A stretch of 64,000 bases of DNA from Bacillota bacterium (lineage in GTDB: Bacteria > Bacillota > Clostridia > Peptostreptococcales > Anaerovoracaceae): the NCBI GenBank assembly GCA_022790955.1, contig JAAVYD010000034.1:1-64000 (forward strand). The letters are read 5' to 3'. Shown in pieces: positions 53,349 through 62,449 of the stretch. The position numbers and the translations under genes were made by a program. Numbering within the stretch: the first letter of the stretch is position 1; each line of letters begins with the position of its first letter. The notes under the pieces are model-generated. The model saw nothing but the letters and a program-made list of their open reading frames with translations, ran no database searches and was not told where the DNA came from.

Positions 53349-54125
53349 CTACAAAGAAAAATCTCCCGCATCGCTGTGTATTTTATTTTTGCCGATTCTT
53401 TGTATACTTGCGGGTGTTATCTCTACTGTTTCGCCCGTAAGATCGCTGCGGTACCGGATACTGCCCGCGTCTGATACGAATTGATAACTAACGCCGTCTT
53501 GAAATATTACATCCGGAAGACCCGACGTATTGATAACATCGCTGGTAAGCTCTCCGGATTCAAAAGCGTGCTTCATCTGGAGCAGATAAAATGCAACGGC
53601 GATCACGCCCAGAACGATTAATATAAACAGCCACAACGCTCCCCAGACGTAAGCAAAGCCCAGACATAAAAGCGGCGGCCATATCAGACCAAGCAGCCGT
53701 GCATACGGATACCGAAAGCAGCGGATAAGCTGAAAGATATTCCAGATCACATACAATGTACATATAAAACTAAAAACGACGCGAAAACGCGGGATAAGCC
53801 ACGCAACAGCCAGCAGGCACACAATCGCAAGCCCGCCCCATGCATAAAACTCGCTGAGCACTCCTTCTTTGCGGCACTTTAACGCCTCTTTGCTAAGCAG
53901 CTTTGCATTTATTATGAGCATAAATTTCCACAAAACAGCGCACAAAACTCCTGCCGCCACTAATATGAGCAGCACCACAAAAGCACGCCATTCATAACCG
54001 CTGCTCAAAGTATATTTAATCAGATCATCGCCGAATTGCCTGTTCTTTTCAAACAGAGAATCCATTCCTGCAAAAAGTATCTTCTCATAAAACAACGATG
54101 TAATAGTATACAGTTTTTCCAGCAT
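53349..54125 (-). CDS. Unrecognised multi-pass membrane protein with C-terminal soluble domain
   Basis: The 258-residue protein is not recognised. It has a helical N-terminus, a membrane segment near 50-72, then three or four more (about 93-112, 117-135, 144-160 and 163-182). The C-terminal domain of about 70 residues is soluble and beta-rich (SGLPDVIFQDGVSYQFVSDAGSIRYRSDLTGETVEITPASIQRIG). AGGAGG lies about 6 bases before the ATG. It precedes the nusA operon promoter and follows a YczE-like gene by 58 bases on the same strand. Function cannot be inferred. Confidence 0.7.
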   Translation of the reverse strand: MLEKLYTITSLFYEKILFAGMDSLFEKNRQFGDDLIKYTLSSGYEWRAFVVLLILVAAGVLCAVLWKFMLIINAKLLSKEALKCRKEGVLSEFYAWGGLAIVCLLAVAWLIPRFRVVFSFICTLYVIWNIFQLIRCFRYPYARLLGLIWPPLLCLGFAYVWGALWLFILIVLGVIAVAFYLLQMKHAFESGELTSDVINTSGLPDVIFQDGVSYQFVSDAGSIRYRSDLTGETVEITPASIQRIGKNKIHSDAGDFSL

Positions 54126-54183
54126 GCCAGGTATCCTCCTAAATAATCATGTCATCTGCACATAAAGCCGTATGGTATGCCTT

Positions 54184-54852
54184 TTATCCTTCGCTACGCT
54201 GAGAAACCAAAACATTTGTAAGCGGCTTCAAACATTTTACGAAAATCTTTACGATATTGCCCGTAATGAGCGCAGCTATTATCGTTCCTTCGCGCACGCC
54301 TACTAATTTATGTAAAAATACCAGACATATCACGCCCGCTATAACGGTCATAATCACATCTGAAACCACGCGGACTCCGCCGTACTCCCTGTTCAGCACC
54401 CTCGCTATCGCTCTTACGAAAGCATCTCCGTGCAGCATGACCACATCCGCCGTAAGCTGCAGATATGCCCCGAAAGCGATAATAGTACAGCCAATAAGCA
54501 GCGAAACTATTTTCATCGAATAAACTTCCGGCTGAAAACTTTTAAGGCAAAACATGGACAGATCTATTAAATATCCGAAACATACGGCAAACACTACCTG
54601 CAGCATAAGCTCTATCTTCTTTGCTTCTTTTCCTAATAAAACGATCTGACTGCCTATGAGCACGAACGCGAACACAATTGCCCAGTTTCCGAAGGTCAGC
54701 CAAGGCAGCACGAGGGACAAGCTGTACGGTATCGCCGCTATCGGCGACGTTCCGAGAGAAGCCTTTGTCGCGAAAGCCACGCCGAAAGCTGTTATTATCA
54801 ATCCTATCAAAAATATTATATATCTTTTTACGAGTTCTTGTTTGGTCATCAT
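54184..54852 (-). CDS. YczE/YyaS/YitT-family membrane protein
   Basis: The 222-residue protein has five membrane segments and the family pattern: FLIGLIITAFGVAFATKASLGTSPIAAIPYSLS at the N-terminus and LLIGCTIIAFGAYLQLTADVVMLHGDAFVRAIA in the middle. YczE has been tied to lipopeptide synthesis in Bacillus; in general the family has no known transport substrate. GGAGG precedes a double ATG, so the start may be one codon later. Confidence 0.82.
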   Translation of the reverse strand: MMTKQELVKRYIIFLIGLIITAFGVAFATKASLGTSPIAAIPYSLSLVLPWLTFGNWAIVFAFVLIGSQIVLLGKEAKKIELMLQVVFAVCFGYLIDLSMFCLKSFQPEVYSMKIVSLLIGCTIIAFGAYLQLTADVVMLHGDAFVRAIARVLNREYGGVRVVSDVIMTVIAGVICLVFLHKLVGVREGTIIAALITGNIVKIFVKCLKPLTNVLVSQRSEG

Positions 54853-54941
54853 TAATTCCTCCTTAACGGAATAGGTTGTATATAGTTAATAAAAGATATT
54901 ACGCGTATTTATTGATAAATTTATTAAATTTTAAAGTAAAA

Positions 54942-55109
54942 TTAGGGATAACCCTTCATCAATTTTAAAAAGAACTGTTCTTCTGCATATGAAAAATACG
55001 CCTGAGGCTTATTGTACTCATGACGGAGATTTTGATGATGACCTTTTAATTCTGCCGCGTCAGCGGTATTTGTTCTTATACTAAATATGCTTTTTCCTCT
55101 TATTAACAT
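54942..55109 (-). CDS. Small hypothetical ORF (55 aa)
   Basis: An ATG at 55109 opens 55 codons: MLIRGKSIFSIRTNTADAAE continuing with GHHQNLRHEYNKPQAYFSYAEEQFFLKLMKGYP. Its composition is protein-like, with aromatic and charged residues spaced evenly, unlike the AT-rich surroundings. AAGG lies about 8 bases upstream of the start, a weak site. I do not recognise it. It could also be the end of a decayed longer gene. The rest of 54853-55374 is AT-rich and empty. Confidence 0.35.
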   Translation of the reverse strand: MLIRGKSIFSIRTNTADAAELKGHHQNLRHEYNKPQAYFSYAEEQFFLKLMKGYP

Positions 55110-55374
55110 AATGCCGTACCTTTATATACTTCCTACACTTAGTTTATATTACCATACAAAGTTCTTTCGGTCAATTAATATATACATTTAATATTTAATT
55201 TTACATCTTTTTATACCGTTCAAAATAAATCTCGCTCTATATATTAATGAAACTTTTTGTATTATCTCAAAAAATCAAGCAGAGAATCAACCGCTGCAAA
55301 GCGGCAAATCCTCTGCTTTTACTTACATATTATTTATTAATAAATTTAACATCATAAACAGATTCATAAAACCG

Positions 55375-55824
55375 TTACTGAGGCTTTATCCAAAACCCGC
55401 CCGTATGATTTTTAGCCTGTATAATGACTTTATATGTTCCCGGAGAGTCTGTATTTACCTCAAAATCCTCCGTTTGAATATTACTTTCATCAAAAATCTT
55501 TTCTCCGTCGTCACTCTTTATTTCCATATCTAACTTTCCGCTTTCGGTGACACAAGAAATAGACAATTCCGTCGGGCTTGATATCTTGATTTCAAATGAA
55601 AGATTCTCGGCAGTCATATCATAATCTTCTCCGCCGATACTTTCGGGCCAGTTATCCTCAACAACAGACTCTATTTCCATTATCGGCGGTAATCCATTAT
55701 TCATTTCCTGCGAAACATTTTCCGGCGTTTCCGTCTTGTTATGAGTGGAAATCCTATCCGAATAACATCCTGTAAATAAAAAACAAACGCTGCATATGCA
55801 TAATATTATCATTATTTTTTTCAT
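55375..55824 (-). CDS. Putative lipoprotein
   Basis: The 149-residue product starts MKKIMIILCICSVCFLFTGC, a type II signal peptide with lipobox LFTGC (Cys20), then an Asn/Glu/Thr-rich linker. A beta domain follows (ENLSFEIKISSPTELSISCVTESG ... DFEVNTDSPGTYKVIIQAKNHTGGFWIKPQ). It should be anchored outside the membrane. I use the ATG at 55824 because the signal peptide starts there; the frame extends upstream into polC without a ribosome-binding site. Function is unknown. Confidence 0.75.
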   Translation of the reverse strand: MKKIMIILCICSVCFLFTGCYSDRISTHNKTETPENVSQEMNNGLPPIMEIESVVEDNWPESIGGEDYDMTAENLSFEIKISSPTELSISCVTESGKLDMEIKSDDGEKIFDESNIQTEDFEVNTDSPGTYKVIIQAKNHTGGFWIKPQ

Positions 55825-55924
55825 AATCTTAACTTCGTGATTGGATATTTTAATTAATTTAACAACTGCCGAAAAGACCTTATAATAAAAACATAAATAT
55901 TGTTTCTGCAGAAAATCAGCATGT

Positions 55925-58900
55925 TCAGCAAAACGCAAACAGCGTAAGCTGATCCGATTCCGGCAGACCTTCCAGTATACCGTGTTCCCGCATAGTTTCT
56001 ATATTACTGGAATTTACAGAAGTTCTCGTACTTATATCTTCTACCGAACTGAACGGCCCTTTCTTAAATTCTTCCGCCAGACTTACTGCCGCTGTTTCTC
56101 CCATGCCGTCGAGGGCGCGAAAAGGTATCCTCACTTTGCCATTCTCCACAGAAAATCTTAAAGCGTCGGAATTTCCAAAGCGTGCGGGCAGAAATTCATA
56201 TCCACGAGCAAACATCTCGTAAACTACTTCATATATGAGATATTCGTCCTTTTCTTTATTTGTAGCTTCGTTCCCCAATTTTTTTATCATATTCATCTTA
56301 TCGAGAACGGACTGCAAACCGCCCATTATCACATTAGTATTAAAAAAATCAACCTTCATAGTATAATGAACCGCATAAAATTCCGGCGGATAATACACTT
56401 TAAAATACGCTATGCGATATGACATCATAACATAAGCCACAGCGTGAGCCTTAGGAAACATATACTTAATTCTCTTGCACGATTCTATATACCAGCCCGG
56501 AACGTTGTTTGCAAGCATCAATGTTTCCTGTTCCTCGGTTATGCTCTTTCCTTTACGTACGCGTTCCATGATGGTAAATGAATCCTGCTTCGGAAGTCCT
56601 TTGTTTATAAGATAGTTCATAATGTCGTCTCTTGTGGCGATAGCGTCGTCCATAGTCGCCTCGCCGCTTCTTATAAACTCCTGAGCGTTATTTATCCATA
56701 CATCCGTACCGTGAGAAAATCCTGAGATACGCACCAACGCAGAAAATTTTTGAGGCTTGGTATCGTCCAGCATCTGGCGCGTAAAGCTCGTGCCGAATTC
56801 CGGTATCCCGAAAGTTCCATGACGCTGCTTATAATCGTCTATCTTAATATCGAGGTTTTCTGTTCCCAAAAATATGCTGTTCACTTTCTCGTCGCTGAGG
56901 GGCACCTCGTTAGGAGATATTCCAGTCATATCCTGAAGCATTCTTATCATGGACGGCACATCATGACCGAGGATATCCAGTTTAAGCAGATTTTCATCTA
57001 TCTTATGATAATCAAAATGGGTAGTAATGATATCTTTGCCCGCGCCTTCCGCCGGATGCATTACCGGACAAAACTCATATATCTCATGACCTTCCGGCAC
57101 GATTACTATGCCCCCTGGATGCTGGCCCGTTGTCTTTCTCACGCCAGTGCAGCCCAGAGCCAGACGTTCCGCCTCGCATTTATTAACAATTTGACCTCTT
57201 TCTTCAAAATACCGCTTTACATATCCCAGAGCCATTTTATCCTTAATCGTACCTATAGTGCCCGCCTTAAATACGTTTTTCGCTCCAAATATCTCCTCAA
57301 CATATTTATGAGCCGTCGCCTGATATTCACCCGCAAAGTTAAGATCTATATCAGGCTCCTTGTCGCCTTTAAATCCAAGAAACGTTTCAAACGGGATACT
57401 GAATCCGTCTTTTTTGTAATCGGTTCCGCAGACCGGACACTTTTTATCTGGCATATCTACGCCGCAGTCGTACGAACCATCCTCGATAAACTCAGAATGT
57501 TTACATTCCGGATTCGGGCAGATATAATGAGGCGGCAGCGGATTTACCTCGGTGATGCCGTCCATAGTGGCGGCAAAAGAAGAACCGACCGAGCCCCTCG
57601 AACCTACGAGATATCCGTCTGACAGAGATTTCTGCACGAGCATCTCGGCAGCCACGTACATCACTGCATAACCGTTTCCTATTATAGAATTAAGTTCTTT
57701 TTTTAAACGTTCTTCCACTATTTCAGGCAGAGGATCTCCATAAATCTCATGAGCCTTGCCGTAGCATCTTGACCTCAGACGATCCTCCGCACCGTCTATC
57801 TTAGGCGGGAATTTTCCCTTGGGAACCGGAATAAGTTCTTCCACAGAATCTGCTATGATCTTCGGATTTTCTATTACAACCCTGCGGGCTTCCTCCTCGC
57901 CGAGATACGAAAACTCCTCAAGCATTTCATCGGTAGTCCTGAGCCACAGCTTGGGCTTTTCGTCGAGCTCCTTAAAACCGTGAGCCGCCATTATTATATT
58001 TCTGTATATGTAATCTTCTTCATTAAGATAATGCGCGTCGCAGGTAGCTACAACGGGTTTATCCGTGATTTTCCCGAACTCGACTATCTTTCTGTTATAA
58101 TTAAGCAGATCCTCCGCACCGCTGACCATGCCTTTTTCCACCATGAACATATTATTGCTGCGCGGCTGTATCTCCAGATAATCGTAAAATTCTATAACCT
58201 TAAGCACTTCTTCGTCGGATTTTCCCTCGGTCATCGCGCGAAATACCTCGCCTGCCTCGCATGCGGAACCTATTATAAGCCCTTCACGAAGCTCTGCGAT
58301 AACGGACTTGGGCATGCGCGGACGCTTATAGTGATATTTTAAAAACGAAAAAGAAACCAATTTATAAAGATTTTTAAGTCCCGTCTGGTTCTTGGCGATA
58401 AGGATTATGTGCCTTGCAGGATTTGTCTTATAGTCCAGCTCGCCGTTCGGCAAAAGGATATCATCAACAAGATAACCTTCTACACCGAAAAGTATCTTAA
58501 TATCTCCGCCCGCAGCTTTGGCAGCGTCCGGGAAGGACTGTACCACGCCGTGATCGGTAACTGCAACGGCGCTGTGTCCCCACTTCTTTGCGGTATTAAC
58601 GAGTTCCTTAACATCCATAAGACCGTCTATCTGGCTCATCTTCGTGTGAGCGTGAAGCTCTATGCGCTTCTCATCACTAATATCTGTTCTCTCAGGTTTC
58701 TCTGAAAGTTCAATACTCTGCGCCATCATCACAATCATCTTCTCGAAATTATCAAACTCGCAGTTTCCTTTAACTTTAATATAAGAACCTGTTTTTATAT
58801 ACTCGTCGAAATCCTCTTGTTTTTTAGCCGTAACAAACATCTTAACACAAATGGAATCCGTTCCGTCCGTCATATAAATAAACGCTATGCTTTTACCATT

Positions 58901-59716
58901 TTTTATAGTTCTGGAATCCGTACGAAAAACGCTGCCTTCTATAATAACATCGCTGCTTTCACTGTTAAGATCTTTAATTTTAACGATCTCGCCGGAGATG
59001 GCCTTGCCTACAATCCGATTTCCGGCAACAGCGCCTTCATAAGAATTCCCCCTGCGGTATCCGCCGCCCGAACCATTACTATTTTTATATGCCAAACCGC
59101 TGCCGTTTTCAGCAGGATTATTTTTAGCATTTTCTCTTGCGGCTCTCGCCGCCTTTTCAGCCTCCGCGCTTATGCGCCTGAGTTCCTCATCCGTCTGATC
59201 TTCTATGGCTCTTACCTTTTCACCGTATTTTTCACTCTTGTTCCTGAAAGCAAATACTCTATCTATATTAAAATCGTGCTTGAGCATATTGCGCATGGCG
59301 GGCGCCGCCACCTTGTTTAAATGATTTACTGTCTGCTCACCCAGAGCGTAAATTATAATGCAATCCTGTTCCAGAGTAAAAGAACCCATATCCGCAGTGT
59401 GTCTAAGACCACCCAAATCGGACATAGATTCCATCATGTACGGTATAAACAACCGAATAATCTCCTCCTCAGAAAGCGCGGTATTTTCATATCTGAACCG
59501 GCATGAAACCGCGGAAAGATCGCCGAATTCCGCTTTTATCTTTCTCTTTATATTCTGAAGATCGTTATAAGGAATTATGTAATTTAACGATATATCGAGA
59601 TGCAGTTCGTTTTCTTCTTTTAATAGAAACGCATTTTCTATATTCATACTAAACTCGCTCCTGTCGTGAGGAGCGAGTTCATTCCATGAAACATTTTCTT
59701 CTATAAAATTTTTCAT
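55925..59716 (-). CDS. polC: DNA polymerase III PolC lacking the exonuclease insertion
   Basis: The 1263-residue replicase has an N-terminal NusA-like/OB part (OB around residues 240-337), a PHP domain from 351 (ELHAHTKMSQIDGLMD; AVTDHGV; SACEAGEVF; CDAHYLN), a zinc module (CPNPEC ... CGVD ... CPVCG, about 730-765) and the palm with EPDIDLNFAGEYQ. In ordinary PolC the PHP is interrupted after the GVEGYLVDD region by a DEDD exonuclease of about 170 residues (VVFDVETTG). Here GVEGYLVDD (412-419) runs on within 20 residues to NPARHIILIAKNQTGLKNLYKLVS, so that domain is absent. The protein is about 180 residues shorter than usual. The PHP metal ligands look present. Confidence 0.95.
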   Translation of the reverse strand: MKNFIEENVSWNELAPHDRSEFSMNIENAFLLKEENELHLDISLNYIIPYNDLQNIKRKIKAEFGDLSAVSCRFRYENTALSEEEIIRLFIPYMMESMSDLGGLRHTADMGSFTLEQDCIIIYALGEQTVNHLNKVAAPAMRNMLKHDFNIDRVFAFRNKSEKYGEKVRAIEDQTDEELRRISAEAEKAARAARENAKNNPAENGSGLAYKNSNGSGGGYRRGNSYEGAVAGNRIVGKAISGEIVKIKDLNSESSDVIIEGSVFRTDSRTIKNGKSIAFIYMTDGTDSICVKMFVTAKKQEDFDEYIKTGSYIKVKGNCEFDNFEKMIVMMAQSIELSEKPERTDISDEKRIELHAHTKMSQIDGLMDVKELVNTAKKWGHSAVAVTDHGVVQSFPDAAKAAGGDIKILFGVEGYLVDDILLPNGELDYKTNPARHIILIAKNQTGLKNLYKLVSFSFLKYHYKRPRMPKSVIAELREGLIIGSACEAGEVFRAMTEGKSDEEVLKVIEFYDYLEIQPRSNNMFMVEKGMVSGAEDLLNYNRKIVEFGKITDKPVVATCDAHYLNEEDYIYRNIIMAAHGFKELDEKPKLWLRTTDEMLEEFSYLGEEEARRVVIENPKIIADSVEELIPVPKGKFPPKIDGAEDRLRSRCYGKAHEIYGDPLPEIVEERLKKELNSIIGNGYAVMYVAAEMLVQKSLSDGYLVGSRGSVGSSFAATMDGITEVNPLPPHYICPNPECKHSEFIEDGSYDCGVDMPDKKCPVCGTDYKKDGFSIPFETFLGFKGDKEPDIDLNFAGEYQATAHKYVEEIFGAKNVFKAGTIGTIKDKMALGYVKRYFEERGQIVNKCEAERLALGCTGVRKTTGQHPGGIVIVPEGHEIYEFCPVMHPAEGAGKDIITTHFDYHKIDENLLKLDILGHDVPSMIRMLQDMTGISPNEVPLSDEKVNSIFLGTENLDIKIDDYKQRHGTFGIPEFGTSFTRQMLDDTKPQKFSALVRISGFSHGTDVWINNAQEFIRSGEATMDDAIATRDDIMNYLINKGLPKQDSFTIMERVRKGKSITEEQETLMLANNVPGWYIESCKRIKYMFPKAHAVAYVMMSYRIAYFKVYYPPEFYAVHYTMKVDFFNTNVIMGGLQSVLDKMNMIKKLGNEATNKEKDEYLIYEVVYEMFARGYEFLPARFGNSDALRFSVENGKVRIPFRALDGMGETAAVSLAEEFKKGPFSSVEDISTRTSVNSSNIETMREHGILEGLPESDQLTLFAFC

Positions 59717-59733
59717 AATTTTAGTATCCGTTA

Positions 59734-60657
59734 CTATATATCCTTTGAAACCAATTCCCTTACAGATGTGGCAAGACCGGCAAGACCCGCTATATTGGAA
59801 GGGATAATGAGTTTTGTAGCCTTACCGTCCGCAGCCTGAGCAAAGGCTTCCAGGCTCTTGAGAGAAATAACCTCGTCTGTCGGGCTGGATTCTACTATCA
59901 TCTTAATACCGTCAGCGGTAGCCTGCTGCACCATCCTGATAGCTTCAGCTTCGCCCTCCGCAGTCCTGATTGCAGCTTCCTTGCTTGCCTCGGCTTCAAG
60001 AATAGTCGCCTGTTTGCTCGCTTCAGCTTTAAGAATCTCCGCCTGTTTATTACCTTCAGCGATTAAAATAGCCGATTTCTTTTCTCCTTCTGCTTTGAGA
60101 ATTGCTTCTCTTCTTTCTCTTTCCGCACGCATCTGTTTTTCCATAGCTTCCTGGATATCCCTCGGCGGAACAATATTTTTTACTTCAACACGGTTAATCT
60201 TAATACCCCAGGCATCGGTAGCTTCATCTAATACTATCCTGATTTTGGAATTTATGATCTCGCGACTGGTCAGCGATTCGTCAAGCTCCAGCTCGCCGAT
60301 AATATTTCTCAGTGTAGTAGCCGTAAGATTTTCTATCGCAGCCATAGGATTAGCCACTCCATAAGTATAAAGTTTCGGATCTGTTATCTGAAAATAGATT
60401 ACCGTATCTATTTCCATAGTTACGTTATCCTTCGTAATAACCGGCTGAGGAGGAAAATCTATAACGTGTTCTTTTAAAGATACCTTCTTCGCTATCTTAT
60501 CTATAAGAGGGATCTTAACGTGAATGCCCACCTCCCAGGTTCCGCTGTACGCGCCAAGACGTTCCAGCACATAAGCATTTGCCTGAGGAACTATCCTTAT
60601 ATTAACAGCAATAAGAATCGCCGCTATAATAAGAATTATCATCATAAAAATCAGCAT
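59734..60657 (-). CDS. SPFH/Band 7 (QmcA/paraslipin-like) membrane protein
   Basis: The 307-residue protein has one N-terminal membrane helix, the Band 7 domain (VPQANAYVLERLGAYSGTWEVGIHVKIPLIDKI ... FPPQPVITKDNVTMEIDTVIYFQITDP) and a long coiled coil of Ala/Glu/Lys repeats (about residues 180-245). It scaffolds membrane microdomains. The partner NfeD gene is adjacent upstream, with only one base between the genes. Confidence 0.92.
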   Translation of the reverse strand: MLIFMMIILIIAAILIAVNIRIVPQANAYVLERLGAYSGTWEVGIHVKIPLIDKIAKKVSLKEHVIDFPPQPVITKDNVTMEIDTVIYFQITDPKLYTYGVANPMAAIENLTATTLRNIIGELELDESLTSREIINSKIRIVLDEATDAWGIKINRVEVKNIVPPRDIQEAMEKQMRAERERREAILKAEGEKKSAILIAEGNKQAEILKAEASKQATILEAEASKEAAIRTAEGEAEAIRMVQQATADGIKMIVESSPTDEVISLKSLEAFAQAADGKATKLIIPSNIAGLAGLATSVRELVSKDI

Positions 60658-60658
60658 A

Positions 60659-61126
60659 CTAATTTTCCTTTCTAACTATAAGTTTGACACCTTCAATCGC
60701 TAAAACAATAACCCTGTCTCCTGAGGAGATTTCCGGAGAATCTTCCGCCAAAACGGCAGTCCATATCTTGTTATCAGCTTTTACGGTACCGTTTTCATAT
60801 TTCCTAATATCGGACTCCGCCGATCCGGTCATTCCCACAACAGCGTCGACATTAGTCTTTACAGTATCTTTGTTTAACTTTTTTACTGCAAGAGGTCTTG
60901 TAAAATAAAGCAGCAGCAAAGATACCAGTATAAATATTAAAAGCTGTAAAAGAAAATTATCCGTAAAAAAAGATGCAACCGCCGCGATCAACGCGCCTCC
61001 TGCAAACCAGATAGTTCCAAGTCCCATAGTCATCGCTTCCACTATACCGAGCACCACCGCCGCAGCCAGCCACAATACCCACATCGGCATCCATTCGTCT
61101 GCCATACTTGATAAAAAATCAAACAT
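60659..61126 (-). CDS. NfeD-family membrane protein
   Basis: The 155-residue protein has three or four membrane segments (LWLAAAVVLGIVEAMTMGLGTIWFAGGALIAAVASFF; LLQLLIFILVSLLLLYFTRPLAV) and a C-terminal OB-fold (VGMTGSAESDIRKYENGTVKADNKIWTAVLAEDSPEISSGDRVIVLAIEGVKLIVRKEN). This is the short NfeD form that pairs with SPFH proteins; the two genes are one unit. Confidence 0.92.
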   Translation of the reverse strand: MFDFLSSMADEWMPMWVLWLAAAVVLGIVEAMTMGLGTIWFAGGALIAAVASFFTDNFLLQLLIFILVSLLLLYFTRPLAVKKLNKDTVKTNVDAVVGMTGSAESDIRKYENGTVKADNKIWTAVLAEDSPEISSGDRVIVLAIEGVKLIVRKEN

Positions 61127-61249
61127 AAAGCTCCTTCCGCTTAATCAGAGAATATATTATATGTATTTCATTATCTATTATACCTTAATTCAAAGGCAAA
61201 AAGCTAAATATTCAACAGAAAATACAATAAATATTAAAAAAGAAAAATA

Positions 61250-62341
61250 TTAACGCTCTTTCAGATTTTTTATCAATTCCGCCGTTTCCGAAAGCAGTAC
61301 TTCCTCAATCTCCATTTCGTCTACCCTTTTTATTATTTCGCCTTTTTTGAAAATTACGCCCATACGCTCGCCGCACGCCACGCCTACATCCGCCTGAGCA
61401 GCCTCGCCTGGACCGTTCACCGCGCAGCCCATTACCGCAATGGTTATCTGCGGCAGATTTCGCTTTATCATTTCCGCTTCGAGCGGAGCGATTTTTTTCA
61501 TGAGCCTATCTGTTATCTCCGGCATATTCGTCCGGCATCTTGCGCAGGTCGGACAGGAAACCACATTAATACCCGAATCCAGATTGCCCGTACACTTTAA
61601 TATTTCCATAGCAACAGGAATCTCTTTCAGAGGATCGCCCGTGAGCGAAACCCGCAGGGTATCCCCGATGCCCGCAAGCAGGATCGCTCCAAGTCCTACC
61701 GAAGACTTGACCGTCCCACGCCGCTCGTCGCCGGATTCCGTCACGCCTATATGAAGCGGATAATCCGTTTTCTCGGACATTAAAAGATACGTTTTGTAAT
61801 TTAATATTACATCCGAAGCCTTAACAGAAATTACTATATCTTCAAAATCCATGCTCTCCACGAGCCGAACCTTTTTCAGCACGCTCTCCACGAGTCCTGC
61901 CGCGGTAACGCCGCCGTATTTCGCAAGAATATCTTTCTCCACTGAACCGGAATTTACCCCGATCCTTATAGGAATCTTCCGTGCCTTCGCCGCGTTCACC
62001 ACCGCGCGCACCCTGTCCTCAGAACCTATATTCCCCGGATTTATGCGCACCTTATCCGCGCCCTTTTCTATCGCCGCCACCGCCAGCCTGTAATCAAAAT
62101 GGATATCCGCAACAAGCGGCATATCCGTGCGCTTTCTTATCCTGCCGAACGCCTCAGCCGCCTCGGCATCAGGCACCGCCAGCCTTACAATCTGACATCC
62201 TGCTTCCTCAAGCGCCTTTATCTGCGCCAGAGTAGCCTCCGCATCCCTCGTATCCGTATTCGTCATCGACTGAATAACGACCGGCGCGCCTCCTCCGATC
62301 TTGATCCCTCTGCAGGTTATTTGTTTTGTGATTTTTTTCAT
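61250..62341 (-). CDS. ispG: 4-hydroxy-3-methylbut-2-en-1-yl diphosphate synthase (IspG/GcpE)
   Basis: The 363-residue enzyme has an N-terminal TIM barrel (VVIQSMTNTDTRDAEATLAQIKALEEAGCQIVRLAVP; VADIHFDYRLA; VRINPGNIG) and a C-terminal iron-sulfur domain with SCPTCARCR and AVMGCAVNGPGEA, which supply the 4Fe-4S cysteines. It performs the penultimate step of the non-mevalonate isoprenoid pathway. It is upstream of the SPFH/NfeD genes and polC; ispG near polC is a common Firmicutes arrangement, though rseP and dxr are not in the window. Confidence 0.97.
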   Translation of the reverse strand: MKKITKQITCRGIKIGGGAPVVIQSMTNTDTRDAEATLAQIKALEEAGCQIVRLAVPDAEAAEAFGRIRKRTDMPLVADIHFDYRLAVAAIEKGADKVRINPGNIGSEDRVRAVVNAAKARKIPIRIGVNSGSVEKDILAKYGGVTAAGLVESVLKKVRLVESMDFEDIVISVKASDVILNYKTYLLMSEKTDYPLHIGVTESGDERRGTVKSSVGLGAILLAGIGDTLRVSLTGDPLKEIPVAMEILKCTGNLDSGINVVSCPTCARCRTNMPEITDRLMKKIAPLEAEMIKRNLPQITIAVMGCAVNGPGEAAQADVGVACGERMGVIFKKGEIIKRVDEMEIEEVLLSETAELIKNLKER

Positions 62342-62449
62342 AATGTACTCCGTGAAAGGGTTGAATGGTTGTATTGATAAATATATAGATTATCTTATTA
62401 TTGTATATTAACTACTGTATATTGCATATTTTTAGTAAAATATATAATA

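Noticed and set aside
56750-57622. A 290-codon plus-strand ORF opposite polC.
   Set aside because: Antisense to well-conserved PolC sequence, with no ribosome-binding site or protein-like domain pattern.
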